DNA of 6,627 bases from Oscillospiraceae bacterium (GCA_009786735.1 WQRM01000088.1:1-6627), one strand, 5' to 3'. Counted from the first letter of the stretch, positions 1 through 4,559 are shown. The notes: generated by a model not told the origin, from the letters alone. Program-made: numbers and translations.

Positions 1-1
1 G

Positions 2-97
2 ATTGTGCAGTCCACCGTGGACATTGCGCGACCGAGCCGCTCCGCAACGCAGCCAAGCCTGTGGTGGCGGATACGGCGGATGTTTCGGCGGGGATAG
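2..97 (+). CDS. Possible 3' end of an unidentified plus-strand gene (partial)
   Basis: An open frame enters from the left edge and stops at TAG 95-97, giving 31 residues that end in a basic, tryptophan-containing tail (SLWWRIRRMFRRG). That composition would suit the cytoplasmic tail of a membrane-associated protein, but this is inference from very little sequence. No family is recognisable. The other two plus-strand frames are also open across this stretch, so the assignment is weak. If real, the gene is convergent with the ECF transporter gene, and the repeat at 113-169 lies between their ends. Confidence 0.2.
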   Translation: MVQSTVDIARPSRSATQPSLWWRIRRMFRRG

Positions 98-112
98 GCG
101 AGGGGAGACGCG

Positions 113-169
113 ATGCGCTTCGCGGGGGATTTTTATGGGGCTGTGATAGAACACAGCGAAGCGACCGAG
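113..169 (+). repeat. Dispersed repeat, copy A (57 bp, inverted partner of copy B)
   Basis: This 57-bp block matches the reverse complement of 1075-1131 at 55 of 57 positions; the mismatches are at 128 (G/A) and 144 (T/C). It contains the internal inverted repeat CGCTTCGC (116-123) and GCGAAGCG (156-163), so it can fold. It overlaps the 3' end of the transporter gene and supplies that gene's stop codon and last 11 codons. No transposase is present. It looks like a non-autonomous palindromic (REP/MITE-like) element. Confidence 0.85.
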
Positions 170-858
170 ATCCCATACTTCGTCTTCACGCGCTCCAGTT
201 TACCCAGCAGCGGCTTTGCCAGCAGCGCCAAAAACACCACCGTAGAGCCCGCATGCAGCGCATTCATCGGCACGCCGTAGCCAAACACAGCCCAAAACGC
301 TTCCCACGTTGGCCGCGGAAACGCCATGATCAGCGTGTGAAAATCCATCACGCCGCCGAAGATCACGAACGTCGCCAGCCCGCCGAACACACACAGCAGC
401 AGCACCGTGCGCCAGCGCGTTAGCTTGCTGCGACCAAACAGCAGCCCCGCCAGCAGCCCAACCATGCCCATGGCGAACATCTGCCAAGGCGTCCACGGGC
501 CATGACCGAAGAATATGTTGCTCACAAACATCGTCACCGCCCCCACGAGGAAGCCCGACTCGCCGCCGAACGCCACGCCCGCGATGATCACGATTGCCGC
601 CACCGGTTTGAACTGCGGCAGCATCACAAACGCGCTGCGCCCGGCGACTGCAAGCGCCACCAGCACCGCGAGAATCACAAGTTCGCGCGCCTGTGGTTTG
701 CGGCGTTCAAAGCGCAGTAGGAAGGGCAGCATCGTCTGCAAAATGATTAGCAGTGCAATGAAGTAGAACTGCCGGTGTCCCCAAAACACCACTCCCGCCG
801 CAATCGTCGCGGGAATGGTCAGGCAAAACACCACGGCAGTCATCCATTTTCTCATCAT
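133..858 (-). CDS. ECF transporter S component (substrate-specificity subunit; vitamin uptake, substrate not certain)
   Basis: This 241-residue, very hydrophobic protein is probably the membrane substrate-binding subunit of an energy-coupling factor transporter. It would need separate EcfA/A'/T subunits, which are not in this window. Predicted membrane segments lie near residues 5-26, 31-50, 60-80, 86-113, 125-142, 150-170 and 186-216. The stretch GRSAFVMLPQFKPVAAIVII (73-92), followed by the glycine-rich GVAFGGESGFLVG and the GHGPWTPWQMFAMG motif (118-131), is characteristic of a clostridial S-component group often suspected of cobalamin-type uptake. The substrate is inference from memory of that group. 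Residues 231-241 (SVASLCSITAP) are encoded by repeat copy A, so the ancestral C terminus was probably near residue 230. ATG 858 is preferred. There is no Shine-Dalgarno in front of it, and the promoter lies so close that the mRNA may be leaderless. ATG 855 and 843 are alternatives. Confidence 0.85.
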   Translation of the reverse strand: MMRKWMTAVVFCLTIPATIAAGVVFWGHRQFYFIALLIILQTMLPFLLRFERRKPQARELVILAVLVALAVAGRSAFVMLPQFKPVAAIVIIAGVAFGGESGFLVGAVTMFVSNIFFGHGPWTPWQMFAMGMVGLLAGLLFGRSKLTRWRTVLLLCVFGGLATFVIFGGVMDFHTLIMAFPRPTWEAFWAVFGYGVPMNALHAGSTVVFLALLAKPLLGKLERVKTKYGISVASLCSITAP

Positions 859-865
859 AGTTTAC

Positions 866-894
866 ATTATACCACAAACCAACGCAAAACACAA
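866..894 (-). promoter_or_regulatory. SigA-type promoter of the ECF S-component gene, possibly leaderless
   Basis: On the minus strand a perfect -10 TATAAT (871-866), preceded by TGG (extended -10), lies 17 nt downstream of a weak -35 TTGTGT (894-889). Only 7 nt separate the -10 from the ATG at 858, so the expected transcription start falls on or next to the A of the ATG. The extended -10 may compensate for the poor -35. Confidence 0.7.
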
Positions 895-895
895 G

Positions 896-937
896 CCCGC
901 AGGCGCGGGGTGGTTTTTAAAGCAGCCGCTTCGCTTT
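896..937. repeat. Small GC hairpins between the ECF promoter and the spo0A terminator
   Basis: Two short palindromes lie here. CCCGC-AGGC-GCGGG (896-909) is followed on the plus strand by GTGGTTTTTAA, which looks terminator-like but has no plus-strand gene in front of it. AAAGC (919-923) pairs with GCTTT (933-937). They may be fragments of the same palindromic repeat population seen elsewhere in the window. They sit within the 323-base gap that otherwise holds the transporter promoter, the terminator and repeat copy B. Confidence 0.4.
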
Positions 938-955
938 GTCCTATTATTCGCGCAT

Positions 956-992
956 AAAAACCCCCAGCTCACTGCATCGCAGAGAGTTGGGG
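956..992 (-). terminator. Intrinsic terminator downstream of spo0A
   Basis: The sequence folds as CCCCAGCTC (962-970) with GAGTTGGGG (984-992), plus an inner CTGC/GCAG stem around an ATC loop. On the minus strand the hairpin is followed directly by TTTTT (960-956), as expected for a terminator of spo0A about 190 nt past its stop. One pair is G-U on the plus strand and a mismatch on the minus strand, so a bidirectional role is possible. The plus-strand tail is the weaker CTCGTTTTATT. Confidence 0.75.
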
Positions 993-1059
993 CTCGTTTT
1001 ATTATGGTTGTTCCGCGCGTAGCGCGACAAAAGTTTTTTGCGCTACTTTTTTCAAAAAA

Positions 1060-1131
1060 CCACCTGCGGTGGGGCTCGGTCGCTTCGCTGTGTTCTATCG
1101 CAGCCCCATAAAAATTCCCCGCGAAGCGCAT
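1060..1131 (-). repeat. Dispersed repeat, copy B (most complete copy)
   Basis: Positions 1075-1131 are the inverted partner of copy A (55/57). The element continues leftward through CCACC-TGC-GGTGG (hairpin, 1060-1072), which is shared with copy C, and an A/T palindrome around 1048-1059. CGCTTCGC (1081-1088) and GCGAAGCG (1121-1128) form an internal inverted repeat. It lies between the spo0A stop codon and the likely spo0A terminator, so it should be transcribed as part of the spo0A 3' untranslated region. Confidence 0.85.
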
Positions 1132-1142
1132 AGGTTTTTTTG

Positions 1143-1166
1143 GTTCTTTTTTTGCAAAAAAAGAAC
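1143..1166. repeat. Perfect 24-bp A/T palindrome next to copy B
   Basis: GTTC plus seven T, a central GC, then seven A plus GAAC forms a perfect dyad. Related T6/A6 palindromes occur at about 1048-1059, 3519-3533 and 3716-3731, each near a copy of the dispersed repeats. It starts about 16 nt after the spo0A stop codon on the transcribed strand. It could act as an A-hairpin-T terminator or mark the element border. Confidence 0.7.
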
Positions 1167-1181
1167 ACTTCGCGCCCGCGT

Positions 1182-1964
1182 CTACGCAGCCGCAGCCCGC
1201 AACTTCAGCCGCAGCTTATCGCTAATCATGGCGATGAACTCGCTGTTGGTGGGCTTACCGCGTTGGTTTTGGATGGTGTAGCCGAAGTATCCCGCTAGGA
1301 CTTCCACGTCGCCGCGATCCCAGGCCACTTCAATGGCGTGGCGGATGGCGCGTTCCACGCGGCTGGGTGTGGTGCTGAAGCTGCGCGCCACGGTGGGATA
1401 GAGAATCTTGGTCACAGAGCTGATCATTTCCGTGTTTTCAATCGACAGAATGATCGCCTCGCGCAGATATTGATAGCCTTTGATGTGCGCCGGCACGCCA
1501 AGCTGGTGCATGATTTCCGAAATCATCACCTCAAGATCGCTTTTGTTGCGCATCGCGCTGGGCACCACCATGCGCGGCTGTTTGATGCCCATGTTGCGCC
1601 AGCTGCTCAGCTGTGTCACGCGTTCTGCGAGCACTTGCGCGTCAAAGGGTTTGAGAAAATAATAGTCTGCGCCGGCGTTGAGCGCCTCTTGTTCAAAGCG
1701 AGGGTTGTCCACTGCGCTAAGCAAAAACACCAGTGGTTTTTGCGGCATGGATTTCATCTCTTTGAGCACGCCCAGGGCATCCAGATTTGTCAAAAACGTG
1801 TCCATAATCAGCACGTCGGGGCGTTGGCTTTGCACTTGGCGCAGCACTTCGCGGCCATCTTTGGGTAGCGTTTGCGTGTGGAATCCGCTGTTGCGCAGTG
1901 TTTGCGCGCAAGCTGCCTCGTTTCCGTCATCGGTGAGCAGAACGCGGCGGGTGTCGGTCATCAT
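1182..1964 (-). CDS. spo0A: Sporulation transcription factor Spo0A
   Basis: Spo0A is the phosphorelay response regulator that commits spore formers to sporulation. It is 260 residues from ATG 1964. The receiver domain (about 5-122) has the acidic pair D12-D13, phospho-acceptor D55 (VLIMD), S83 at the usual Thr/Ser switch position and K105 in LKPFD. The effector domain (about 150-260) has the near-invariant LGVPAHIKGYQYLREAI, the recognition-helix region TTPSRVERAIRHAIEVAW and the C-terminal GKPTNSEFIAMISDKLRL. This start follows AGGAGG (1980-1975) by 10 nt; an in-frame ATG at 1985 would lie upstream of that site and is less likely, and ATG 1961 is an alternative. T59 replaces the proline that usually sits four residues after the acceptor aspartate. 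The gene is monocistronic, with its own promoter and terminator, and is divergent from spoIVB. Confidence 0.97.
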   Translation of the reverse strand: MMTDTRRVLLTDDGNEAACAQTLRNSGFHTQTLPKDGREVLRQVQSQRPDVLIMDTFLTNLDALGVLKEMKSMPQKPLVFLLSAVDNPRFEQEALNAGADYYFLKPFDAQVLAERVTQLSSWRNMGIKQPRMVVPSAMRNKSDLEVMISEIMHQLGVPAHIKGYQYLREAIILSIENTEMISSVTKILYPTVARSFSTTPSRVERAIRHAIEVAWDRGDVEVLAGYFGYTIQNQRGKPTNSEFIAMISDKLRLKLRAAAA

Positions 1965-1974
1965 GGTTTTTGTT

Positions 1975-1980
1975 CCTCCT
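1975..1980 (-). promoter_or_regulatory. spo0A ribosome-binding site
   Basis: A perfect AGGAGG on the minus strand lies 10 nt before ATG 1964 and 13 nt before ATG 1961. It lies inside the frame that would open at ATG 1985, so it argues for the shorter protein. Confidence 0.85.
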
Positions 1981-2013
1981 GCCAAATTTGTGGTTACTTT
2001 ATCGCTTTAGTTT

Positions 2014-2042
2014 ACTATACCACAATTGGCAATGATTGTCAA
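2014..2042 (-). promoter_or_regulatory. SigA-type promoter of spo0A
   Basis: On the minus strand a perfect -35 TTGACA (2042-2037) is followed after exactly 17 nt by the -10 TATAGT (2019-2014), with TGG immediately before the -10. The start of transcription should fall near 2007, leaving a leader of about 43 nt that contains the AGGAGG. The -35 lies inside a 17-bp dyad, and 0A boxes lie farther upstream. Confidence 0.85.
2026..2042. promoter_or_regulatory. 17-bp dyad overlapping the spo0A -35 box (candidate operator)
   Basis: TTGGCAAT, a central G, and ATTGTCAA form an inverted repeat with a single mismatched pair. The right half contains the -35 hexamer, so a dimeric protein bound here would compete with RNA polymerase. 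Which regulator might bind is not known from the sequence. Some chance symmetry is possible because TTGACAAT is partly set by the -35 box. Confidence 0.45.
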
Positions 2043-2071
2043 TACTTTTTTCCAAGAAATTCCAACTTTTT

Positions 2072-2088
2072 TTCGACGACATTCGACA
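2072..2088 (-). promoter_or_regulatory. Tandem Spo0A boxes upstream of spo0A
   Basis: The 0A box consensus is TGTCGAA. On the minus strand TGTCGAA occurs exactly at 2088-2082. A second box, CGTCGAA (one mismatch), follows at 2078-2072, giving 10-bp centre spacing on the same face of the helix. Spo0A is known to bind head-to-tail as a dimer to tandem boxes with this phasing. The pair ends 30 bp upstream of the -35, about -65 to -81 from the predicted start, and suggests direct autoregulation. Confidence 0.65.
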
Positions 2089-2091
2089 CTG

Positions 2092-2170
2092 CCTGCGGGG
2101 AGCAGGTGCTTCGCGGCGCATGCTTAATGAAAAAGCTGAAGAAGCAAGCCCTGTCCCCCTCTTCAGAGGG
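2092..2170. repeat. Hairpin-rich intergenic DNA upstream of repeat copy C
   Basis: Two small palindromes are visible: CCTGC-GGGGA-GCAGG (2092-2106) and CCCTC-TTCA-GAGGG (2157-2170). No coding signal is apparent. The GC-rich words resemble pieces of the dispersed repeats, and this stretch separates the spo0A control region from the spoIVB leader. Confidence 0.45.
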
Positions 2171-2173
2171 AGA

Positions 2174-2203
2174 GCGAGCCCCACCGCAGGTGGATTTTTA
2201 TGG
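2174..2203 (+). repeat. Dispersed repeat, copy C (partial)
   Basis: Positions 2175-2193 (CGAGCCCCACCGCAGGTGG) are identical over 19 nt to the reverse complement of 1060-1078 in copy B and keep its CCACC-GCA-GGTGG hairpin. The following ATTTTTATGG matches another module of the family, so the copy appears to be internally deleted. Copies B and C flank spo0A in inverted orientation. Confidence 0.7.
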
Positions 2204-2260
2204 AATTGGAATCATATCCTCCCACACATATTCGGCCTCGCCCTGCACAAAGTAATGGTG

Positions 2261-2299
2261 CGACGGCTAGGCTGTCGTAGCGGCGAGTCACATCGCCGC
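2261..2299 (+). promoter_or_regulatory. Two adjacent stem-loops in the spoIVB leader
   Basis: CGACGGC-TAG-GCTGTCG (2261-2277, 7 bp with one G-U) is followed after two bases by GCGGCGA-GTCACA-TCGCCGC (2280-2299, 7 bp). The second stem ends directly before the AGGA (2300-2303) that probably serves as ribosome-binding site. No T tract follows, so this is not an intrinsic terminator. It could protect the transcript or tune initiation; alternatively it is another palindromic repeat. I could not place a convincing SigF/SigG promoter upstream. Confidence 0.5.
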
Positions 2300-2312
2300 A
2301 GGAAAACGAAGG

Positions 2313-3494
2313 GTGGATAAAACTTCCATGATGAGAAAATCGCTCAGACGCACGACGGCTTTTTTGGCCATTTGCAGCATGGTTTACCTGTCTTTCATCG
2401 GCATTGGTAAGCACACCTTGCCGCAAGACTACACCGCCATCCACGCACAAGTTGCCACAGCAAGCGCGCCGTTTACGGCACAAATTTCGGCCGACCCCGC
2501 GCAGCAGGTAGATTTCTCCTTGCTTGGCGTGTTTCCGGTACGGTCATCCAATTTTTCGGTTGTTACGCGGGACTATGTGATTGTAGGCGGTGATGTGTTC
2601 GGCATTAAACTGTATACGCGCGGTGTGCTCGTTGCACGAACAGACCACGTGAATACAGCAAATGGGCAACTGCAGCCCGCACACGCAGCGGGCTTGCGTT
2701 CGGGCGATATCATCACCCACATTGACGGGCAAGAGGTTGCACGCCGCGGCGAAGTTGCACGCGCCGTTGAACAAAGCGGGGGCACACCCCTGGCTTTCAC
2801 CATCGAACGCGCGGACGACACGCTGCAGGTGGAAGTGACCCCAAAACGCTGTGCCGACAGCGAACGTTACACCGCAGGGCTGTGGGTTCGTGATAGCTCG
2901 GCTGGCATTGGCACCGTCACCTTCTTTGACAAAGCATCTGGTCGCATGGCAGGGCTTGGCCACGCCATCACCGACGTAGACACCGGCGACATCATCCCCA
3001 TTTCGGGCGGTGAGCTGGTGGACGCAAGGGTCATGGGGATTTATCGTGGCGCAGACGGCGCACCCGGTGAACTTTGCGGCGCATTTGAGCCCCAAAGCCT
3101 CGCAACGCTCGACATCAATGGCGAAACCGGCGTCTTCGGCAGCATGCACGAAACACCGCAGGGCGACTTAGTTCCCGTGGCGCTGCGCAGCGAAGTGCGC
3201 GCAGGTCCGGCGCAGATTATTATGACTGCATCCGGCAACGAACGCCGCACCTTCGACATTGAAATCACCCGTGTGGCACTGCACAGCCAGTCCAACCAGC
3301 GCAACATGAGCCTACGCATCACAGACCCAGAGCTCATCGAAATCACCGGCGGCATCGTCCAAGGCATGAGTGGTAGCCCCATCATGCAAAACGGCATGCT
3401 CGTTGGCGCAGTGACCCACGTGTTTGTCAACTCCAGCCTCGAAGGCTACGGCATTTTCGCCGAAACCATGCTCGCCACCGCGCGTGGTGAGTAG
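2313..3494 (+). CDS. spoIVB: SpoIVB peptidase (stage IV sporulation checkpoint protease)
   Basis: SpoIVB is made in the forespore, exported to the space between the two membranes, and cleaves SpoIVFA so that SpoIVFB can process pro-SigK. The 393-residue product shows a membrane-anchor/signal segment (about 14-32), a PDZ domain (about 100-180, with AAGLRSGDIITHIDGQEV) and the S55 serine-protease domain. The catalytic residues are visible: H217 in GLGHAITD, D338 in RITDPEL and S353 in GIVQGMSGSP. The 15-residue Asp-Ser spacing equals that of the Bacillus subtilis triad D363/S378. The length is close to the usual 400-430. GTG 2313 is given because AGGA (2300-2303) precedes it by 9 nt; ATG 2328 and ATG 2331 are realistic alternatives. 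The gene is divergent from spo0A, unlike the usual co-directional spoIVB-spo0A pair, and ends before a strong terminator. Confidence 0.95.
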   Translation: MDKTSMMRKSLRRTTAFLAICSMVYLSFIGIGKHTLPQDYTAIHAQVATASAPFTAQISADPAQQVDFSLLGVFPVRSSNFSVVTRDYVIVGGDVFGIKLYTRGVLVARTDHVNTANGQLQPAHAAGLRSGDIITHIDGQEVARRGEVARAVEQSGGTPLAFTIERADDTLQVEVTPKRCADSERYTAGLWVRDSSAGIGTVTFFDKASGRMAGLGHAITDVDTGDIIPISGGELVDARVMGIYRGADGAPGELCGAFEPQSLATLDINGETGVFGSMHETPQGDLVPVALRSEVRAGPAQIIMTASGNERRTFDIEITRVALHSQSNQRNMSLRITDPELIEITGGIVQGMSGSPIMQNGMLVGAVTHVFVNSSLEGYGIFAETMLATARGE

Positions 3495-3514
3495 CGCGGG
3501 CGCGCGGAGTTTTG

Positions 3515-3579
3515 CACCTTTTTTGAAAAAAAGATGCCCAAAAAACTTCAACCGCTTCGCGTGGGGAATTTTATGGGGC
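3515..3579 (+). repeat. Dispersed repeat, copy D (diverged)
   Basis: An A/T palindrome (3519-3533) and an AAAAAACTTC word precede GCTTCGCGTGGGGAATTTTA (3553-3572) plus TGGGG. These match the GCTTCGCGGGG-ATTTTTATGGGG module of copies A and B with a one-base insertion and a shorter T run. The orientation is the same as copies A and C. It lies between the spoIVB stop and its terminator. Confidence 0.6.
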
Positions 3580-3587
3580 ATGCATCA

Positions 3588-3617
3588 GGGCGACCATCTC
3601 GGTCGCCCGTTTTTTTT
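3588..3617 (+). terminator. Intrinsic terminator of spoIVB
   Basis: GGGCGACC (3588-3595), a five-base loop ATCTC and GGTCGCCC (3601-3608) form a perfect 8-bp stem, followed by G and eight T (3610-3617). This is a textbook Rho-independent terminator, 94 nt beyond the spoIVB stop. Confidence 0.92.
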
Positions 3618-3654
3618 GGGGCTGTTTTAGATTTTGTATTGATATTAGTCGCGT

Positions 3655-3704
3655 GCCCCCACGACCTCGGGTCGCGTGCGCGTAGGGACGACCTGTGGTC
3701 GTCC
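3655..3704. repeat. Palindrome cluster built on GACC/GGTC
   Basis: CGACC-TCG-GGTCG (3662-3674) and GGACGACC-TGT-GGTCGTCC (3686-3704) are perfect stem-loops. They share the GACC...GGTC core with the spoIVB terminator stem just upstream, giving three related hairpins in about 115 bp. The word GTAGGGACGACC (3682-3693) resembles small REP-like units I associate with gut Clostridia; that association is from memory. Between 3618 and 3744 I see no gene, only these hairpins and an A/T palindrome at 3716-3731. Confidence 0.65.
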
Positions 3705-3744
3705 GAAAAACATCTGGTTTTTTCAAAAAAGAACAAGAAAAAGC

Positions 3745-3773
3745 TTGACACGCGCTTGCATTTCTGGTATAAT
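3745..3773 (+). promoter_or_regulatory. Strong SigA promoter of the rplU operon
   Basis: A perfect -35 TTGACA (3745-3750), a 17-nt spacer and a perfect -10 TATAAT (3768-3773) with an extended TGG (3765-3767) make this the strongest promoter in the window, as expected for a ribosomal-protein operon. Transcription should begin near 3780. Confidence 0.95.
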
Positions 3774-3779
3774 ATTACG

Positions 3780-3858
3780 TGCCGCGTGTCCAAGGCTCAA
3801 AAGAGGGCTTGCCCCGCCTTGACGACAGCGAGTCTAACCGAAAGAGGAAATCAATCCC
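3780..3858 (+). ncRNA. Probable ribosomal protein L21 leader (autoregulatory 5' UTR structure)
   Basis: The roughly 79-nt leader folds: CAAGGC (3791-3796) pairs with GCCTTG (3816-3821) and encloses GGG-CTTG-CCC (around 3805-3814). A small GAC/GTC hairpin (3824-3834) follows, and then AAAGAGG (3841-3847) as ribosome-binding site. Firmicutes rplU transcripts are known to carry a conserved L21 leader thought to bind L21 and control its own operon. Position, size and the GACGACAGCGAGTCTAACCG block fit what I recall of that family, but I could not score it against the model. Confidence 0.6.
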
Positions 3859-4257
3859 ATGTACGCAATTTTCATCACCGGCGGCAAACAATACAAAGTA
3901 GAAGCCGGGCAACAGCTTTACATCGAAAAGCTGGACAAAGAGGCCGACGACGCCATCACCTTTGACCAAGTGATCGCCATTGGCGACGACAAAAAAGGTC
4001 TGATTATTGGCACGCCCACCATCAAAGGCGCAACCGTGGCCGCCAAGGTCATCAAAAACGGCAAGGCGAGGAAAATCAACGTCTTCACCTACAAACGCCG
4101 CAAAGGCAAGCACCGCGCCATCGGCCATCGCCAGCCCTACACCATGGTGGAAATCACCGCCATTAGCGCCAAACCCAAGCGTGCGCCCGCGAAGAAGAAA
4201 GTGGTCGCCGATGCGCCCGTTGAAGCTGCAGCCGTGGCCGAAACCGCAGCAGAATAA
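3859..4257 (+). CDS. rplU: 50S ribosomal protein L21
   Basis: L21 binds 23S rRNA in the large ribosomal subunit. The 132-residue product has the family signature from its first residue (MYAIFITGGKQYKVEAGQ), VIAIGDD near 45-51, and the conserved C-terminal half with YKRRKGKHRAIGHRQPYTMV (75-94). The core family is about 103 residues. Here residues from about 103 form an extra Lys- then Ala/Glu-rich tail (PAKKKVVADAPVE and onward), probably flexible. AAAGAGG lies 11 nt upstream of the ATG. It is the first gene of the rplU-rpmA-helicase operon, and rpmA starts 32 nt after its stop. The prp gene that commonly lies between them in Firmicutes is absent. Confidence 0.97.
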   Translation: MYAIFITGGKQYKVEAGQQLYIEKLDKEADDAITFDQVIAIGDDKKGLIIGTPTIKGATVAAKVIKNGKARKINVFTYKRRKGKHRAIGHRQPYTMVEITAISAKPKRAPAKKKVVADAPVEAAAVAETAAE

Positions 4258-4289
4258 TTTTGATTTGAACGACGAAAGGATAGATAGTT

Positions 4290-4559
4290 ATGGCTCACAA
4301 GAAAGGGATGGGGTCCACCCGCAACGGGCGCGACTCCCAAAGCAAACGCCTTGGCGCAAAACGCGCTGACGGTCAATTCGTTCTCGCTGGCAACATTTTG
4401 GTGCGCCAACGCGGCACACGCATCCACGCGGGCACGAACGTTGGCCGCGGCCGCGACGACACCCTGTTCGCCACCGTTGACGGCGTGCTGCGTTTTGAGC
4501 GCTGGGGCAAAGACCGCAAGCGCGCAAGCGTGTATCCCGTGGCAGAGGCCGCAGAATAA
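4290..4559 (+). CDS. rpmA: 50S ribosomal protein L27
   Basis: L27 reaches toward the peptidyl-transferase centre of the large subunit. The 89-residue product shows [51 protein letters not shown] and the [16 protein letters not shown] block. The length is normal. It starts directly with the mature-type N terminus (MAHKKG) and lacks the short hydrophobic extension that many Firmicutes L27 carry and that Prp removes, which agrees with the missing prp gene. AAAGGA (4275-4280) lies 9 nt upstream. The stop TAA (4557-4559) is followed at once by the helicase start codon in the same reading frame. Confidence 0.97.
   Translation: MAHKKGMGSTRNGRDSQSKRLGAKRADGQFVLAGNILVRQRGTRIHAGTNVGRGRDDTLFATVDGVLRFERWGKDRKRASVYPVAEAAE

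Noticed and set aside
61..423. A 120-codon plus-strand open frame over the left edge and the ECF gene
   Set aside because: Part of it is a translation of repeat copy A and the rest is antisense to the transporter.
113..1131. A composite transposon or insertion sequence bounded by the 57-bp inverted repeats
   Set aside because: The enclosed gene is a transporter, no transposase is present, no target-site duplication is visible, and the same repeat modules occur singly elsewhere in the window.
1338..1868. A 176-codon plus-strand open frame across spo0A
   Set aside because: It is antisense to highly conserved Spo0A domains, and its composition (many His, Ala, Arg) is a reflection of the real frame.
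1965..1985. Extending Spo0A upstream to ATG 1985
   Set aside because: The added codons are the ribosome-binding site itself (AGGAGG at 1980-1975), which is well placed for ATG 1964.
2200..2260. A SigG-type promoter for spoIVB (CATATTC near 2227 as a -10)
   Set aside because: Only a partial -10 match and no acceptable -35 at 17-18 nt; too weak to annotate.
2544..3149. A 201-codon minus-strand open frame across spoIVB
   Set aside because: It is antisense to the PDZ and protease domains; Cys/Ala-rich with no domain and no initiation signals.
3655..3735. A CRISPR array, suggested by the repeated GACC/GGTC units
   Set aside because: The units are unequal hairpins without constant-length spacers or identical direct repeats, and no cas gene is nearby.
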